The notes below the pieces were generated by a model that was not told the origin of the DNA, searched no databases, and was given only the letters and a program-made list of their open reading frames with translations. Positions 22,351-33,949 of a stretch of DNA of 64,000 nt are shown here, in pieces; position 1 is the first letter of the stretch, and each line of letters opens with the position of its first letter. This stretch comes from Lepiota brunneoincarnata. Lineage: Eukaryota; Basidiomycota; Agaricomycetes; Agaricales; Agaricaceae. The position numbers and the translations under genes are program-made. The stretch lies in the NCBI GenBank assembly GCA_023014365.1, contig JAEBUN010000018.1:868001-932000 (forward strand), in the 5' to 3' direction.

Positions 22351-23850
22351 TCAGAGTCTCATCTTTGCTTCCCGCGACGGGGGCTGTACCTTGAACTGCA
22401 GCCCATCCCTCTCTATCACACTCAGTTTCTCCCGCACCTCAGGCGCCCAACGAATCTCGTAATGGGTGACTTCAAAACTGAAACTAGAACCCGGCCCCTT
22501 GAACCTTTCCTTGCAAACGTCCAAAATCCGGCGAGTGAAATCTGCGTCGAGGTCTTGTGAAATAGCATGAAGGCCCCAACTGATATGTAGAGATGTGAGA
22601 AGAGGAAAATGCTTCGTATGGTTGCCTCTCTTGCCACTGCACAGCACACCGAGGATTTCATACATGGTACCCTGATCGCAGTTGTCCAAGCGAAGTTCCC
22701 AGGCAGAGCTGATTCAACAGAAAGAATTTGTGATGCTTGAACGTGGCCAATCGGTAAGCCCTACCAGGCGGAGGACGTGTAAGGTATCGGGGAGCTTGGT
22801 AAGCAGCACCTGGACGGCCGCCACGGTATAATCATCGCCGATGATGTAAGTGAGTGTGCGTGGGGCGGGTAATTGAATATGCCGAAATACGGCCGAGGAC
22901 CATGAAGTCCATGCACATGACCAAGAAAAGTCTTGTAAGTGTTCGAGATTAATGACATCGGGGACGTGAAGTTCGGCCGCTTTACCAAAATCGTACTTGG
23001 GTACTGTTGATTTAAACCTGACAAGGTTGGGGCATTGAATGAGCAGCCGGGTGCAAACATGGATAGGAAGGTCCCTGAGGTCGAGATGGGTTATCGAGAA
23101 GCTGGGAAGAAAGATTTTTACATCCACATTTTGTATATGAACACTGCGTAGATGGCGGAGCGCTTGGAGGGAAATACTGTCATCAGGAGACGGAGAGCCG
23201 CTTCGGGATAGGGCAGAGATTTTCTGAATGCTGATGTATTCGAGCCGGGCAAAATTTGCTGCGATGTCAGGTATCCACTCTATTGGTGCACCAGACAGCA
23301 GAACTGCCCGAACCCTCCTGGAATATTCGTTGTTGAAGAGTACAGAACCAATCAATGCGATGTCCTTCAGAATATCAAGGGGTATCGCGGCAAATTCGAG
23401 GTCGAGGACGAATGAAAGGCTGCGTCCGTTGCGCAGGAAAACCTCCAGGATATTAGGAACAAGATGGGAGTTTTTCCTGTACACGATGACAGATAAACTG
23501 ATCCACAGTTGAGGTGTGGACCATGCGACCTGACGCCAGTGTGATGAGACGCGGCTGAGGGTCAGGACTTGGCCAGGAGGGAAGGACGGGCGAACCGAGT
23601 CATATGAAGAAGCACCGGGCTGAATGAAGGTGGAGGTGTCTGGACAGAAGTGGGCAGAAGGGCAGGTGGCACATTCGAATATGAGTGATAATGCCTCCGG
23701 TGGAAGGACTCGAGTCGATGCTCGTGCAGTATTGAGTCTTCGTAAGAGTGATATACGTTTTGCCTGTAGTTGGGCTATCAATTCTTCCACGTGAAGAATT
23801 TCTTTCTGAATCATGTCGACCTCGTCTCGAGTCGCGTGTACTGGCGCCAT
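22351..23850 (-). pseudogene. Coiled-coil F-box protein, one in-frame TGA
   Basis: Reading from the ATG at 23850 gives 378 residues (coiled coil, VLPPEALSLIFECATCPS F-box helix, RVSSHWRQVAWSTPQLWISL, then LRR-like blocks) ending at a TGA at 22714-22716. The same frame continues without shift to 22351, giving a 499-codon unit that aligns along its whole length with the 496-residue protein at 18429. At the TGA the intact paralog has CGA (Arg), so one C to T change at a CpG explains the stop. A foldback element sits 20 bp upstream of the ATG. A truncated 378-residue product keeping the F-box remains possible, so pseudogene status is likely but not proven. Confidence 0.75.
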
Positions 23851-23870
23851 GATGGTGCAAAAGCAAGACT

Positions 23871-24093
23871 CACTGCTGGCGTATGACTATTTCCGTATGT
23901 GCAATATCTTTTGATTATGTGCTAAAATATCAGACAAGGATACTACAGCCATGGATATAATAAATATGCAATTGCTCAAGGCCGGGTAGTAATTGGATAT
24001 TAATCATACACACCAGTGATACCCTTGTCTGATATTTCAGCATATAATCAAAAGATATCTCACGTCCAAATATGGTCATACGCCAGCAGTGAC
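23871..24093. mobile_element. Foldback/MITE-like element with ~73-bp terminal inverted repeats
   Basis: Left arm 23871-23943 and right arm 24018-24093 are inverted copies: CACTGCTGGCGTATGA at the left end, TCATACGCCAGCAGTG at the right end. Shared inner words include ATATCTTTTGATTAT and AATATCAGACAAGG. The spacer is about 74 bp and has no ORF. ACT stands directly outside both ends, a possible 3-bp target duplication. CACTG termini plus a 3-bp duplication suggest a CACTA-type non-autonomous DNA transposon, but this is tentative. The element lies 20 bp upstream of the start codon of the F-box gene at 23850. Confidence 0.75.
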
Positions 24094-24567
24094 TGCACGT
24101 AGTCGCGTATAGTCACATCACGTCAGTCACAAGTTATGAGCCCCATTCTATGCTTCGCACCTAAGTACAAACCAGGAGGTACTCTTATTCAGTCCTTCCC
24201 GAGAACGGGGTGTCCCACCAATCCGACGTCTCATTGACGATCGTGTCCGTTGCATAGGCCGAGTACCATGACGCGAAGGAACACTGCCATTAGGAAATAT
24301 GGTGGAATAGCACAGTCAGCAAAAGCCCCGAATCTCGAAGGTAAGTAGAAGCAGGAGGTCCTAACATCTATTTTTTTTTCGGAAGGGAAAAATCGGCCTT
24401 TGACAGTACCGAGAGATCTTAACATCTTTACATTTCATAGGTGTCAATATCTGTCTTGGAATGGACCAACCTTAGCGCTCACGTAACACATCCCGACAGT
24501 GTATTTCATATTAAGTACTTACTAAAATTCACAAATCGCTTCCGGTTAAATACCACCCTGAGCAGGA

Positions 24568-24574
24568 TATAAGA
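24568..24574 (+). promoter_or_regulatory. TATA-like box of the aspartic protease gene
   Basis: TATAAGA lies 80 bases before the ATG at 24654, a plausible distance for a fungal promoter. Confidence 0.4.
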
Positions 24575-24653
24575 GGTGGCAAAAAAAAATTCAACACAAT
24601 CCTCCACCGCCCCTCCCATCCGAGTTGTGCATCCTCTACTTAGGTTCTCCAAA

Positions 24654-26396
24654 ATGCGTTTAAGCTTGACCTTTGCTGCTTTGCTCGTAGCTGTCCCAAC
24701 CATCGCGAGTGTCGTCCCTCTTCCTCCGAGGTCAGGTTCGGTCATCAAGTTATCAAAACGCTCGAATCTATTCGTGGACGAAAAGGGAGTTGTTAACCCG
24801 AGGGCACTGAGCGCTGAAGTCAGCAAAGCTGCAAGGTGGGTGGCCACGTATACTTACTTATATGGAACCAAACTTCAGGTCGCTGACCTCTCTTTCTTTT
24901 CGTTTCTACGCGTTAGGAAATTCGAACGCGCGTTCCAGGCCTACGAGAGGAACACGGGGGAACGTCATCCCTCTTACCGCAGGAATTTACATACGAGGGA
25001 CACGGGAGCAGCGCCCTTGGTGTCTGATGACAACACCTTGTGGCATGGAACGGTATCAGTCGGCACGCCACCCGAGTCGTTCACAGGTAAGATCCATCGC
25101 TCTATTTTTTCTTTGTTGGAGTTGCTGATCACCTGAAATCCAGTCGCTATTGATACTGGTAAGTGACGCCCTGGGGAGGTTTTTTTGGGAAAGCATTTAT
25201 GACACCGCACACACCCAGGAAGCGCCGATTTATTTTTACCTAGTAGCCAATGTGGTTCGACTTGTGATGGACACAAAACATACAACCCAGATTCCAGTTC
25301 GACTGCTCGTAATCTTGGGCGGAAGTTCAACCTCACATTCAGTGATGGCTCAAATGCCTCTGGGGATGTTTACAGCGATACTGTTTCCATGGCTGGCCTA
25401 TCGGTAAAGAACTAAAATCCCCCCCTCCTTGTTAATCGCTCGTGTCTCACTGCCAAGCATTTCCTAGGCAACTGAACAAGCTATAGGAGCAGCTACCCAG
25501 TACTCCGAATTCTCAGCTGACCATTTCAAACCTGACGGTCTACTTGGCATGGCATTCCGTGAAATTGCTGATTATAACGAAGATCCGTTTTTCCAGACAT
25601 TGATCGCTCAAGGACAAGTTGATGCCCCGCAATTCGGTGTTAAACTGGCTTCGTCTGGCTCCGAGTTATTTTTGGGTGGCGTCAACAACGACTTGTACAC
25701 TGGCGATTTCACCTATGTTCCTGTTACCAAAAAGGTTCTGGTTCTCTTAGGTTGTTCAAGTTTGCCGCCGATTACTGATGATATCGCAGGGATTCTGGCA
25801 AGTTTCTTTGGGTGCTGTGAATGCGGCTGGTAAGCCGACAGTCAGGGACCAAGACGCTATTGTCGATACTGGAGCTTCGTTGGTTATTGGACCACAAGAC
25901 CAGGTTGCCGAGTTTTACGCGGCAATCCCTGGATCAAAGGATGCAAGTTCAACTGCCGGTGCAGGATTCTTCACTGGTAGGGGTTTTGTTCGTCGGACTA
26001 GTGACGAAACTCAAATTACTGACGACGGTTGATATCCAGTGCCTTGTAATAACATTCCTGAGGTTTCACTGACGTTTGGTGGGAAATCCTTTGCGATCTC
26101 CCAGGATAAATTCAACGTGGGCCGAGTCTCTGAAGGATCCGATGATTGTGTCGGTGGGATTAGTGGTTCCAAAGGAAATGATCGTAAGTCGTTTGATTTC
26201 GAGGGACCTCCCGAAAGTGTGTGTGAAGTTCTGACACCGGAACAAGCTTGGTTGGTTGGTGATGTCTTTCTAACTAATGTCTATACCAGTGAGTATTGTT
26301 TGCCACGCCGAACAGGAGTTTTGAGGGTATCTGACACTTTGGTTTACAGCGTTCGATGTTGGTAACACCCGTGTTGGATTTGCGGATCTTGCTTAG
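24654..26396 (+). CDS. Secreted aspartic protease, polyporopepsin type (A1 family)
   Basis: Eight exons (24654-24835, 24917-25086, 25144-25158, 25219-25403, 25468-25734, 25790-25976, 26040-26288, 26350-26396) keep one frame and give 433 residues. A signal peptide (MRLSLTFAALLVAVPTIASV) and a propeptide ending near HTRDT precede the mature enzyme (WHGTVSVGTPPESFTVAIDTGSADLFLPSS). The first catalytic Asp is in AIDTGSAD and spans a 15-nt micro-exon. The second is in AIVDTGASLV. The end FDVGNTRVGFADLA is typical of polyporopepsins. It is a pepsin-fold acid endopeptidase released outside the cell for protein use. The fifth intron has a weak donor (GTTCTG). A possible extra intron at 26185 would also be in frame, but reading through keeps a full-length enzyme. 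No lesion is seen. Confidence 0.9.
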
Positions 26397-27712
26397 CCCT
26401 AGCAGTGTCGGATTGGACAGGAGGGATATTATGTATCCGGTTTCTATTTATAAATACCTTAGCAAGCATAATTAATTAATGTTCACCCACAATAAGCGCT
26501 TGAGAATGGAGACAATATTTCTCCGAGAGATCATCATCACCTTGGGTTTCGGCACGTAAAAAAAAGAACCCCACATCAATCTTGCAGTCACAATCAACAC
26601 GCGAGGAACCCAACATCGAAGCAAGAAGGCTGTTAGATCATGATTTCGAGTACACAGTTATTTATTTATCCTTAACAGCACTCATGCCATATCAGGTGAG
26701 ATCATCCATATCGAAAATGATCCCATGGCCTTGTGTTTTGCAGGACATTGTTGGACCGGAATCCTGACTAACACGTGGCGCATGGGTTCTGGCTGGAGGG
26801 CAAGTTCCGTTGGCGCCGTTAGCAGCCGCCCGGTGTCAAGCACCTCCGCCCCTCCTTCACACTCTCCGGGTCGGGGTGGTCGGCTTTGTCTCGTCGAAAC
26901 CGCCTAGGAAGTACTCGTGTGTTGGAGGTTGTACTAAGAGCTAGTCATTGAGCGCTGTGTTACCATAGGAACGGTGGTCTATGAGTATTCAATGATATCC
27001 ACTGACAAATACGATACCTCGATAGCCTGTTGCTATGTAGCGTTACTTGTGCGACTTGCGCAGATGCAGATGAAGGGGAAAAGGGGGGTTTTCGGTTGCA
27101 TTGTGGCAGGACGAGGGCATCGGATGGGCGAGTGCAGTGGAGAGAAAGACAAGCGGGCGTAATGGCTGACTATCACCAAGGATGTGGATGCCCTCGTCGG
27201 CACAGATGACAGGTGGTTTATTTACATCGGAAGGACTAAAAATAAAAAGGGTCGATTATCACTGGATCTGGTTATTGGACTTTCAGGGTGTTGGAGTCAA
27301 AAGAGATGCGGGGTGCCCGGCGGTCGGCGGTGGGAGGAGTAACAAGCATAAGATGGTGGTGGTCATAGCTCCAAATAGCTATTGCGTCCAGATAAAGATG
27401 CCGAGCTTGCTCTTAGGCGATGGGGATGACGGGTTTGTGGGCGCGTTAGAAGCGTGGAAATGGAATGAAAATAATATTCAACCCTGATTTCGTGATGTCA
27501 TCCAGAGTCTGGCAGACAGAATGATAGGACTGCGGATGGGGATTGTCTGTCGAAGGGCGAGGGTTGGCTAGTCGACAGCTCCTAAAGGATGTGTTGTGGG
27601 CGGTGTATTAGTGATTGACGTAGAGAATACATAACGCAACGAGCGCTCACCAGGCCTGATTTATGATGGCTCAATTCGCATTCCATTCCAGATTTACCAC
27701 CCCCTCTCCCAG
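26397..27712. other. Intergenic region without recognised gene
   Basis: Only short unsupported frames. The protease 3' UTR and the phospholipase promoter probably share it. No repeat with clear ends is seen. Confidence 0.5.
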
Positions 27713-30700
27713 ATGGACAACCACCATATGCGCGCGACAGACAGTCAAGGCACACCTGTCGTTGCGCTCGATGGAAACAGTGGCAAAAGCGATGTCAACG
27801 GCAGCGAAGGACGGAAGCGACGACCAACATCCCTCTCGCTCGCCGTCGCGGGCGAGTGGCTGCAGAGAGTGAAGAACCTTGGCCGGCCCAATGGGAAACG
27901 CGCCATGTCTTTCAACATGGTCCTTGCACCACCTCTCACACGACCCGCGATGTCTGATCCAAGCGGTCACACGACGAATGAGGTCCCAGTCCCGGTGCAG
28001 GAGGGGACGTGGATGACGAAAGTGTCGGGCAAGAAACAGAAGAAAGTCTTCCTCAGACTCGACGCAGACATGGGCCAGATCATCTGGGAGTCGAAACAGC
28101 CCAGACTAAGTGCGTAACTGAGGCTCTGTTCTACCTGTGTCGGCTCAAAGTCTATGCGCAGTACCCATAGAAAACATCAAGGAGATCCGCTCAGGGCCCT
28201 CGACGCGTCTCCATCGCCACCACTTCCAGCTTGCTCAAGAGTACGAGACTCTTTGGCTCACCATCATCTACATCCTCGATGGCCACTACAAGATCCTCCA
28301 CCTTATCGCCCCTTCCGAAGACATCTTCCGCATGTGGGACACCACCCTTCGCAACCTCCACGCCTACCGTCTCCACCTCTTGGCCGGTCTCGGGAACATC
28401 GAGGAACGTCAGCGCGTATGGGAGAAGCAGTATTGGAAGGGCGCAGACCTCCAGCGCGACCAGAAACTCACCTTTGAAGAGGTCGAGAAGCTCTGTCGTA
28501 GGCTCAACATCAATAGCCCGAGGGCTGACCTCTTACGCTGGTTCAAGGTGTCGTCATTTCTGTCCTTGCCATACCCCACTTGTACCCACACAGACACACA
28601 CAGCAAGCGGATGCCCAGACCCGGCGGTACCTTGATTTTGACGACTTTCGGAGATTTGTCAGGTTGCTCAAGTCGCGCGAGGAGATCACCAAGCTCTTCA
28701 ACACCCTCAAGGGCCACAGCGCCCATTTTGACTTCAAGGTCTTTGCGCGCTTCATGCGCGACGAGCAAAAGGTTTTCTGCATACATTCCTTGTCTGTTTG
28801 TCGCTCTTAACCCCCCCATTGTAGTCCACGCTTTCTACCTCTGCCCTCCTCGCTCTATTCGACAAGTACGCTGGCCCTATCACCCCGCCGCCGGCGCTCC
28901 CCCTACCATCACTACCACCATCAGCCTCCTCGTCTTCTCCCTCTCCACCCTCCACACCACACCCGGCCAGGGGTGGATACTTTGACTCCGTGCTTCTATC
29001 CACCGCCGCAGCCGAACCCCAACGCATCTTTACACCCGACACCCTCACCACTTTCCTGCTCTCACCCGACAACGCGCCTTTCGCATCCCCCTCCCATTCC
29101 TCTCTCCCGCCCACCACCAAATCAACAACAACAACACCAAATGACATTCCGATGACTTTGACTACTACTCCATCCACGACCACCATCACACCCACGACAA
29201 CCACCATCTCGGCCAAACATGACATGACACACCCCCTTTCCTCCTATTACATCTCATCCTCACACAATACCTACCTCCTCGGTCACCAATTCGTCGGGTC
29301 GTCCTCTGTCGAAGGTTACATCCGCGCCTTGCTCGCCGGGTGTCGAAGTGTCGAGATTGATATCTATGATGGGTCGGGAGGATATAGTAGTGGTGGTGGG
29401 GGTTCCGAATCGACGCTGGGTAGTCTGGGTAGCTCTGGCAGTGGTATGTTCATACTCCATTTTCCATACCCTTAAACCTCCTCACTCAACAATTACAACA
29501 ACAGAGGAAAACACCAACGAACCTATGGTCTTTCATGGACACACTCTCACATCCAAAGTCCCCCTCCGCCAAGTCTGTCAAGCGATCATGAAATACGGCT
29601 TCATTGCCTCTCCGTACCCCATCATCATCTCCGCCGAGAACCACTGTTCCGTCCAGGGACAAGAGATGATAGCGAGGATCATGATAGAGGAATTCGGTAC
29701 CGCATTGGTGAGGTATCCTATCGATGGACCTGATTTACCATCTACGGGAGGCGCAGAGGCGGCGTCGGTGATGAAAGAGGGGAATTGGAAGGGTAAAGCG
29801 CGGATTGAAAAGCTGCCGAGTCCGGAAGAGTTGAAGGGGAGGATACTGTTCAAGACGAAGAATCTTATGCTTGGGCGGGAAGATTCCGGCGGGATCGACA
29901 GTGATACGGATCCTTCCAGTTCGGCATCGGAATCCGAGTTCATGTTTTCTGCTTCTCTTGGTCGGATCGGACGTGCGCAGGAGACGAAGAAGAAGGGGAG
30001 CGGTGACAAGATGCCGAGGATGGATTCGGGGGATAGTATCGTTCGGGAGGGGTTGATTAAGGCAAGCAGCGTTCTGCAGAGGGTGAGGAGTGTGGGGAGG
30101 TCGTCGAGTTCGGTGACGACGGCTACACAGGCGCAACAAGTGAATCCGACCACGATTACGACCACAACCACGACCACGACCACAACCACGACCGCGTCTC
30201 CATCGATCCTTTCACCCTCCCGTACCACTGCTTCCCCACCCTCCTTCTCACCTACCCCGTCTACCCCAATCCCCATCGTACGCCCATTACCCCCACCTTC
30301 ATCTTACCCCTCTTCCTCCCCCTCGCCTAAAATCAAGTCACCGGTCAGTTCGATGGGTGGGCTGTTGTCGCGCAGATCATCCGATGTGACCACTACTGCT
30401 ACGAGTGATCGTGATGGTGGAGCAGGTGGGGGGCCCTTGGCGTTGGTGAGACGGAAGTCGCAGGCGGCGGTAGTGGCTGCTGCTGCTGCGACGGCAGCTG
30501 GGGCGGGTCAGAAACCCAAGATGGCTGTGGCGTTGTTGGCATTGCTGGTGTATACTGTTGGCGTTAAATGCCATGGGTTCCGACGGGTGTCGCTTACAAC
30601 CATCGCCACCACTACTACTGCCAATGGCTCTGCTAGTTCGTTGACGAAGGACGGTGGGGGTGTTGATGAAGCAACGGCGACGGCGGCGGCGGCGGCTACA

Positions 30701-31834
30701 GTAGTGGAAGATGACCAGCAGCTCTATGCGCCCGAGCACATGTTTTCGTTGTCCGAGAATAGCGCGAACAAGCTGTTGAGGACGAATATGTTGGATTTGA
30801 TTAGACATACGGAGGGGCATTTAGTCAGGGTTTATCCGAGGGGGACGAGGATGAGGAGTACGAATTTTGTGCCGCATAGGTACTGGAGTGCGGGTGCGCA
30901 GTTGGTTGCAATTAATTGGCAGACTTTTGGTGTGTTGTTCATTTTTCATTTTTTTTCGAACCCTGAGCTAACTCGTGTGTAGATTTGGGATATATCATTA
31001 ATCACGCCATGTTCCAGCGTAACGCGCGATGTGGGTATGTTCTCAAACCGCCACCGCTCCGACACCCTTCCGCGCCAGAGTACAGTCTCGAGAAATGGAG
31101 AAAGACAAGTCGTGTGTTGAGCGTTGTTGTAATATCGGCACAGCAGTTGCCGAGGGTAAAGGTGAAAGATGGGAGTGGGCATGAGGTAGATGTTTCTGAG
31201 CGAGATGAACGAGAGATGAAGGAGACGGCAAGGGAAGGGAAGGAGGGAAGGGAAGGGAAAGGGAGTGGTGGGGAGGGGAAAGAGAAGGGTGGTGCGAGTG
31301 TGGATCCGTACGTTGAAGTTTCCTTGCATATACCGGAATGGACCTACTGCACTTCGCCTGCCCTTCCTACCTCCCCTACTACCGCCAATTCGCCGTCTAA
31401 TAACAGCAACAACAACAATGTCAACATGGAGCCGTTGCGGTTCACGACTTCACAACCCAAGACTATCACGCATCGTACGCATGTAGTCAAGAATAACGGG
31501 TTCAACCCTGTTTGGAATCAGAACCTGCGTATTCCGTTCGATTGTGTGAGTATGCCGGGGATGTTGGAGCTTATTTTCGTGAGGTTTGTGGTGAGGCAGG
31601 AGGGTCTCAAGGAGGAGGCGGAGCCGTTGGCGGTGTGTTGTGTTTCGTTGGGGGAGTTGCAGCAAGGTGAGTTTCTCCTCTGTTTCTTGTCCCCTCCCCG
31701 ACAGTCGTTGATGTGTCTTTGTGTTTTTTTATTTTATTTTATTTTTTGAAGGGTATCGACATTTGCCGTTGCATGACGCACAGCTATCGCAGTATTTGTT
31801 TTCGACATTGTTCGTCAAGATTAATGTAATGTAG
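27713..31834 (+). CDS. Phosphoinositide-specific phospholipase C
   Basis: Seven exons (27713-28109, 28162-28547, 28604-28771, 28825-29443, 29505-30929, 30983-31666, 31752-31834) keep one frame and give 1253 residues, all introns GT-AG. Order: PH-like domain (about 95-230; [19 protein letters not shown]), EF-hand region ([20 protein letters not shown]...[10 protein letters not shown]), X domain with catalytic [23 protein letters not shown] and [11 protein letters not shown] plus ISAENHCS, a long low-complexity linker (Thr, Ser and Ala runs), Y domain ([46 protein letters not shown]) and a C2 domain ([15 protein letters not shown]). It hydrolyses PIP2 to diacylglycerol and IP3 in calcium signalling at the plasma membrane. 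Both catalytic His are present. The Y domain holds an extra insert (about 30590-30715) between CHGFR and YAPEH. Decayed pieces of this gene lie at 32.8-33.3 kb. Confidence 0.92.
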
Positions 31835-32834
31835 ATGCATTTTGGGATCTTGGGATGGCCTTCGTTCGTTTGTTTAATGTGTATTAATATGTAGAAGTGT
31901 AAATTATTAGGGTGGTGGGCTTGAGATATTCCCGTAGAAAATTTTATTCCGTGGAGCACGTCTTTCATTTCCTCATCACGGAAGCAGTAGCATAAGCACC
32001 AGCACATAGACTGAGCCATGAATGGGGCGGGTCCGGGTAATGTGTGGGTGCATGTTATGTACAATAGAGGAGTGCGTGGGCTGGCGACATATTGTAGAGA
32101 TTGTGAGTTCGGTTGCCCATGAAAACGGCAACCTCTCATCAATCTCTTGTGATTCTAATTAACCGGATCGCTAACGACGTTTGGAGTGCCTGTTGTCGAG
32201 CTACCCATCCGTATCTTGGACTAAGTATCTATTGTCTCCATTCCCCCCTCTTTTCAACCTTCTAGTTTTGAAATTTATGTTTAATTCTTCATTCCTGTCT
32301 CGTCTCGTTGTACCATGAATCTATTTCCTTCTCTTATCCCTCTCTACATCTTGCACACTGTCATGGTAATGTACTTGTATTCTCTATATATTTAACCCCT
32401 GTTTCGTGTTTGTTTTAGGTTGTCTTACTGTAATTTACTTTTGCTTTTGAGATTGCTTCTTTTATCTTCTTCCTGCTCCGAAATATTCATCAAAAATCCA
32501 TAAAATTTCGTATTTAAGGCCTGTACAACCTGTAGTTAAAGATCAGTCAATTTACGGTCCATCTTTTGTGCTCTAACTCGTCTAAAATCGCTCTCATTAA
32601 CTCTCGACTTTAAAACTCTTCTAAACTTATCTGTCTGCTTCATTCTCTCGAAATCACTGCTTGTTTACCTCGTTCTTGCATCGCTTCGACTCTGTGGACA
32701 CCCCCAGTCGGTCTTGAAGCCTAACGGTTGTTGGACTCGATCGTGCTCGCGTTTATTTTGTGTTTAGAAGGGTTAATCACTCTTCAATATCTCGGGGCCA
32801 GGAGTTTGAATGATCACTGCTTCTGTTGCGCGGC
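31835..32834. other. Intergenic region downstream of phospholipase C
   Basis: AT-rich, no recognised gene. A pyrimidine-rich stretch at 32200-32700 contains many short CT runs but no ORF or repeat with ends that I can define. Confidence 0.45.
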
Positions 32835-33325
32835 GTGTCATCACCCATCACCAGCCCTCCTCTCCCTCCTCCCCTCTGCCATCTACACCACCGCCGCGAC
32901 CGTCTAGGGTCTGGGCATTTTGACTCCGTCTCTACCGGCTCCCACGGCAGAACCTCAATGCGTCCCTTACACCCGACTCCTCACCCACCCTTTTGGGGCC
33001 AATGAGGACAACAGTGGCGTGGGCCCTTCAAAACAACGCTAGGTATCCCTAGGTCGCTCCGGCAGCATTACTTTCATCTTCTTCCATATCACTGTCCAAC
33101 CAACTCCCCACAGCAGCCAATCCTACCGCACTCGCATCCTTGTCTGCTGATTAGAGTAGTTGATCGCTCTTCAGCAAAGTGCACAGTCATCGCAGCGCAT
33201 TTTTTTCGAGGTTGTTCGTCTAGTTCAACGATCGACACCCAACTAACGCATTGCGACTTCCGGTGATCGTTTTGCTGGATCATCCACCGCCGGAGGTTAC
33301 ATTTGTACCTTGCTAGACGGGGGGT
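32835..33325 (+). pseudogene. Scrambled fragments of the phospholipase C gene
   Basis: Three blocks resemble the intact gene at 27713-31834. 32835-33000 matches the start of exon 4 (28880-29055; shared TTTGACTCCGT and CTTACACCCGAC-like words). 33170-33232 matches the 3' end (31770-31830; GCACAG.ATCGCAG, TTGTTCGTC). 33256-33320 matches the X-domain exon (29280-29345; GGTTACAT, CCTTGCT), reading GSSTAGGYICTLLDGG where the gene has [16 protein letters not shown]. The block order (exon 4 start, 3' end, X domain) is not that of the gene. Identity is about 75% by eye. All blocks keep the plus orientation. No frame survives. Confidence 0.6.
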
Positions 33326-33454
33326 CATTAATGAGATATTGAGCCGAGTGTCTAATATCACAATGCTGTCAATACAAACCACTGGGTAGTACACAACACG
33401 GGAATTGCACAGTTAATTTTCTACCCCGCCAAAGACGTCGGGTGTCTTATGTCC

Positions 33455-33830
33455 GAGACCCCCCCGAGCCTTGGGCTTCTCGCGAAGTTGCTCGTTCAGG
33501 AATCGCGCGCCTGGTATGACAAATATTTGCATGCTCCTAGACTAGGGGGTAGTTCGGATCTCACCTAGAAGGAATGTTCTGATCAACGCGCTCATGGGTT
33601 GACCATTCTCAGCAGTAACGATGACTTTCTTATCCTTCAAATCGACGTAGCCGACCCAGGAACTCCAATGCCGTGATTACATATTAGCGAACGCTGGTAC
33701 ACAAAACCACCTCCTTGTCGACCAGGACGGGTTCGATGTCTGACTTCTGCAGCTGCTTGGATTCTTCTAGCAGCCATATACCGAGAATACGCTGGCTGGC
33801 CGGCTTGCTGTTATCTCCACGAGGTTACAA
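33455..33830 (-). pseudogene. Partial duplicate of the 5'-nucleotidase gene
   Basis: This stretch aligns with 14570-14945: CGGGCTTCTCGCGAAGTTGC, then the intron with CACCTAGAAGGAA, then ATCAACGCGCTC, GACTTTCTTATCCTTCAA and CAGCTGCTTGGATTC. It covers two late exons and the intron between them, in the same orientation as the parent, so it is a genomic rather than an mRNA-derived copy. At the codon where the parent has TAA (14714-14716) this copy reads CAA (Gln, VTAENGQPMSALIR), which reveals the ancestral residue. It has small deletions (for example after GACGTAGCC near 33655) and no start. Confidence 0.85.
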
Positions 33831-33949
33831 TGGCGCTCGTTAACAACCACCCATGGGCTAATGCTACAAGTATGATATACAGACCAAGACGAAAGATAGT
33901 TACGAGTTCTCGAACGTCAAAATTCGGAGGGCACCCCTCACCCAACCAT

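Noticed and set aside
29578..30276. Long minus-strand frame of 232 codons opposite phospholipase C
   Set aside because: Antisense shadow of the low-complexity Thr/Ser/Ala linker; no family resemblance and a valine run complementary to the ACC/ACA repeats.
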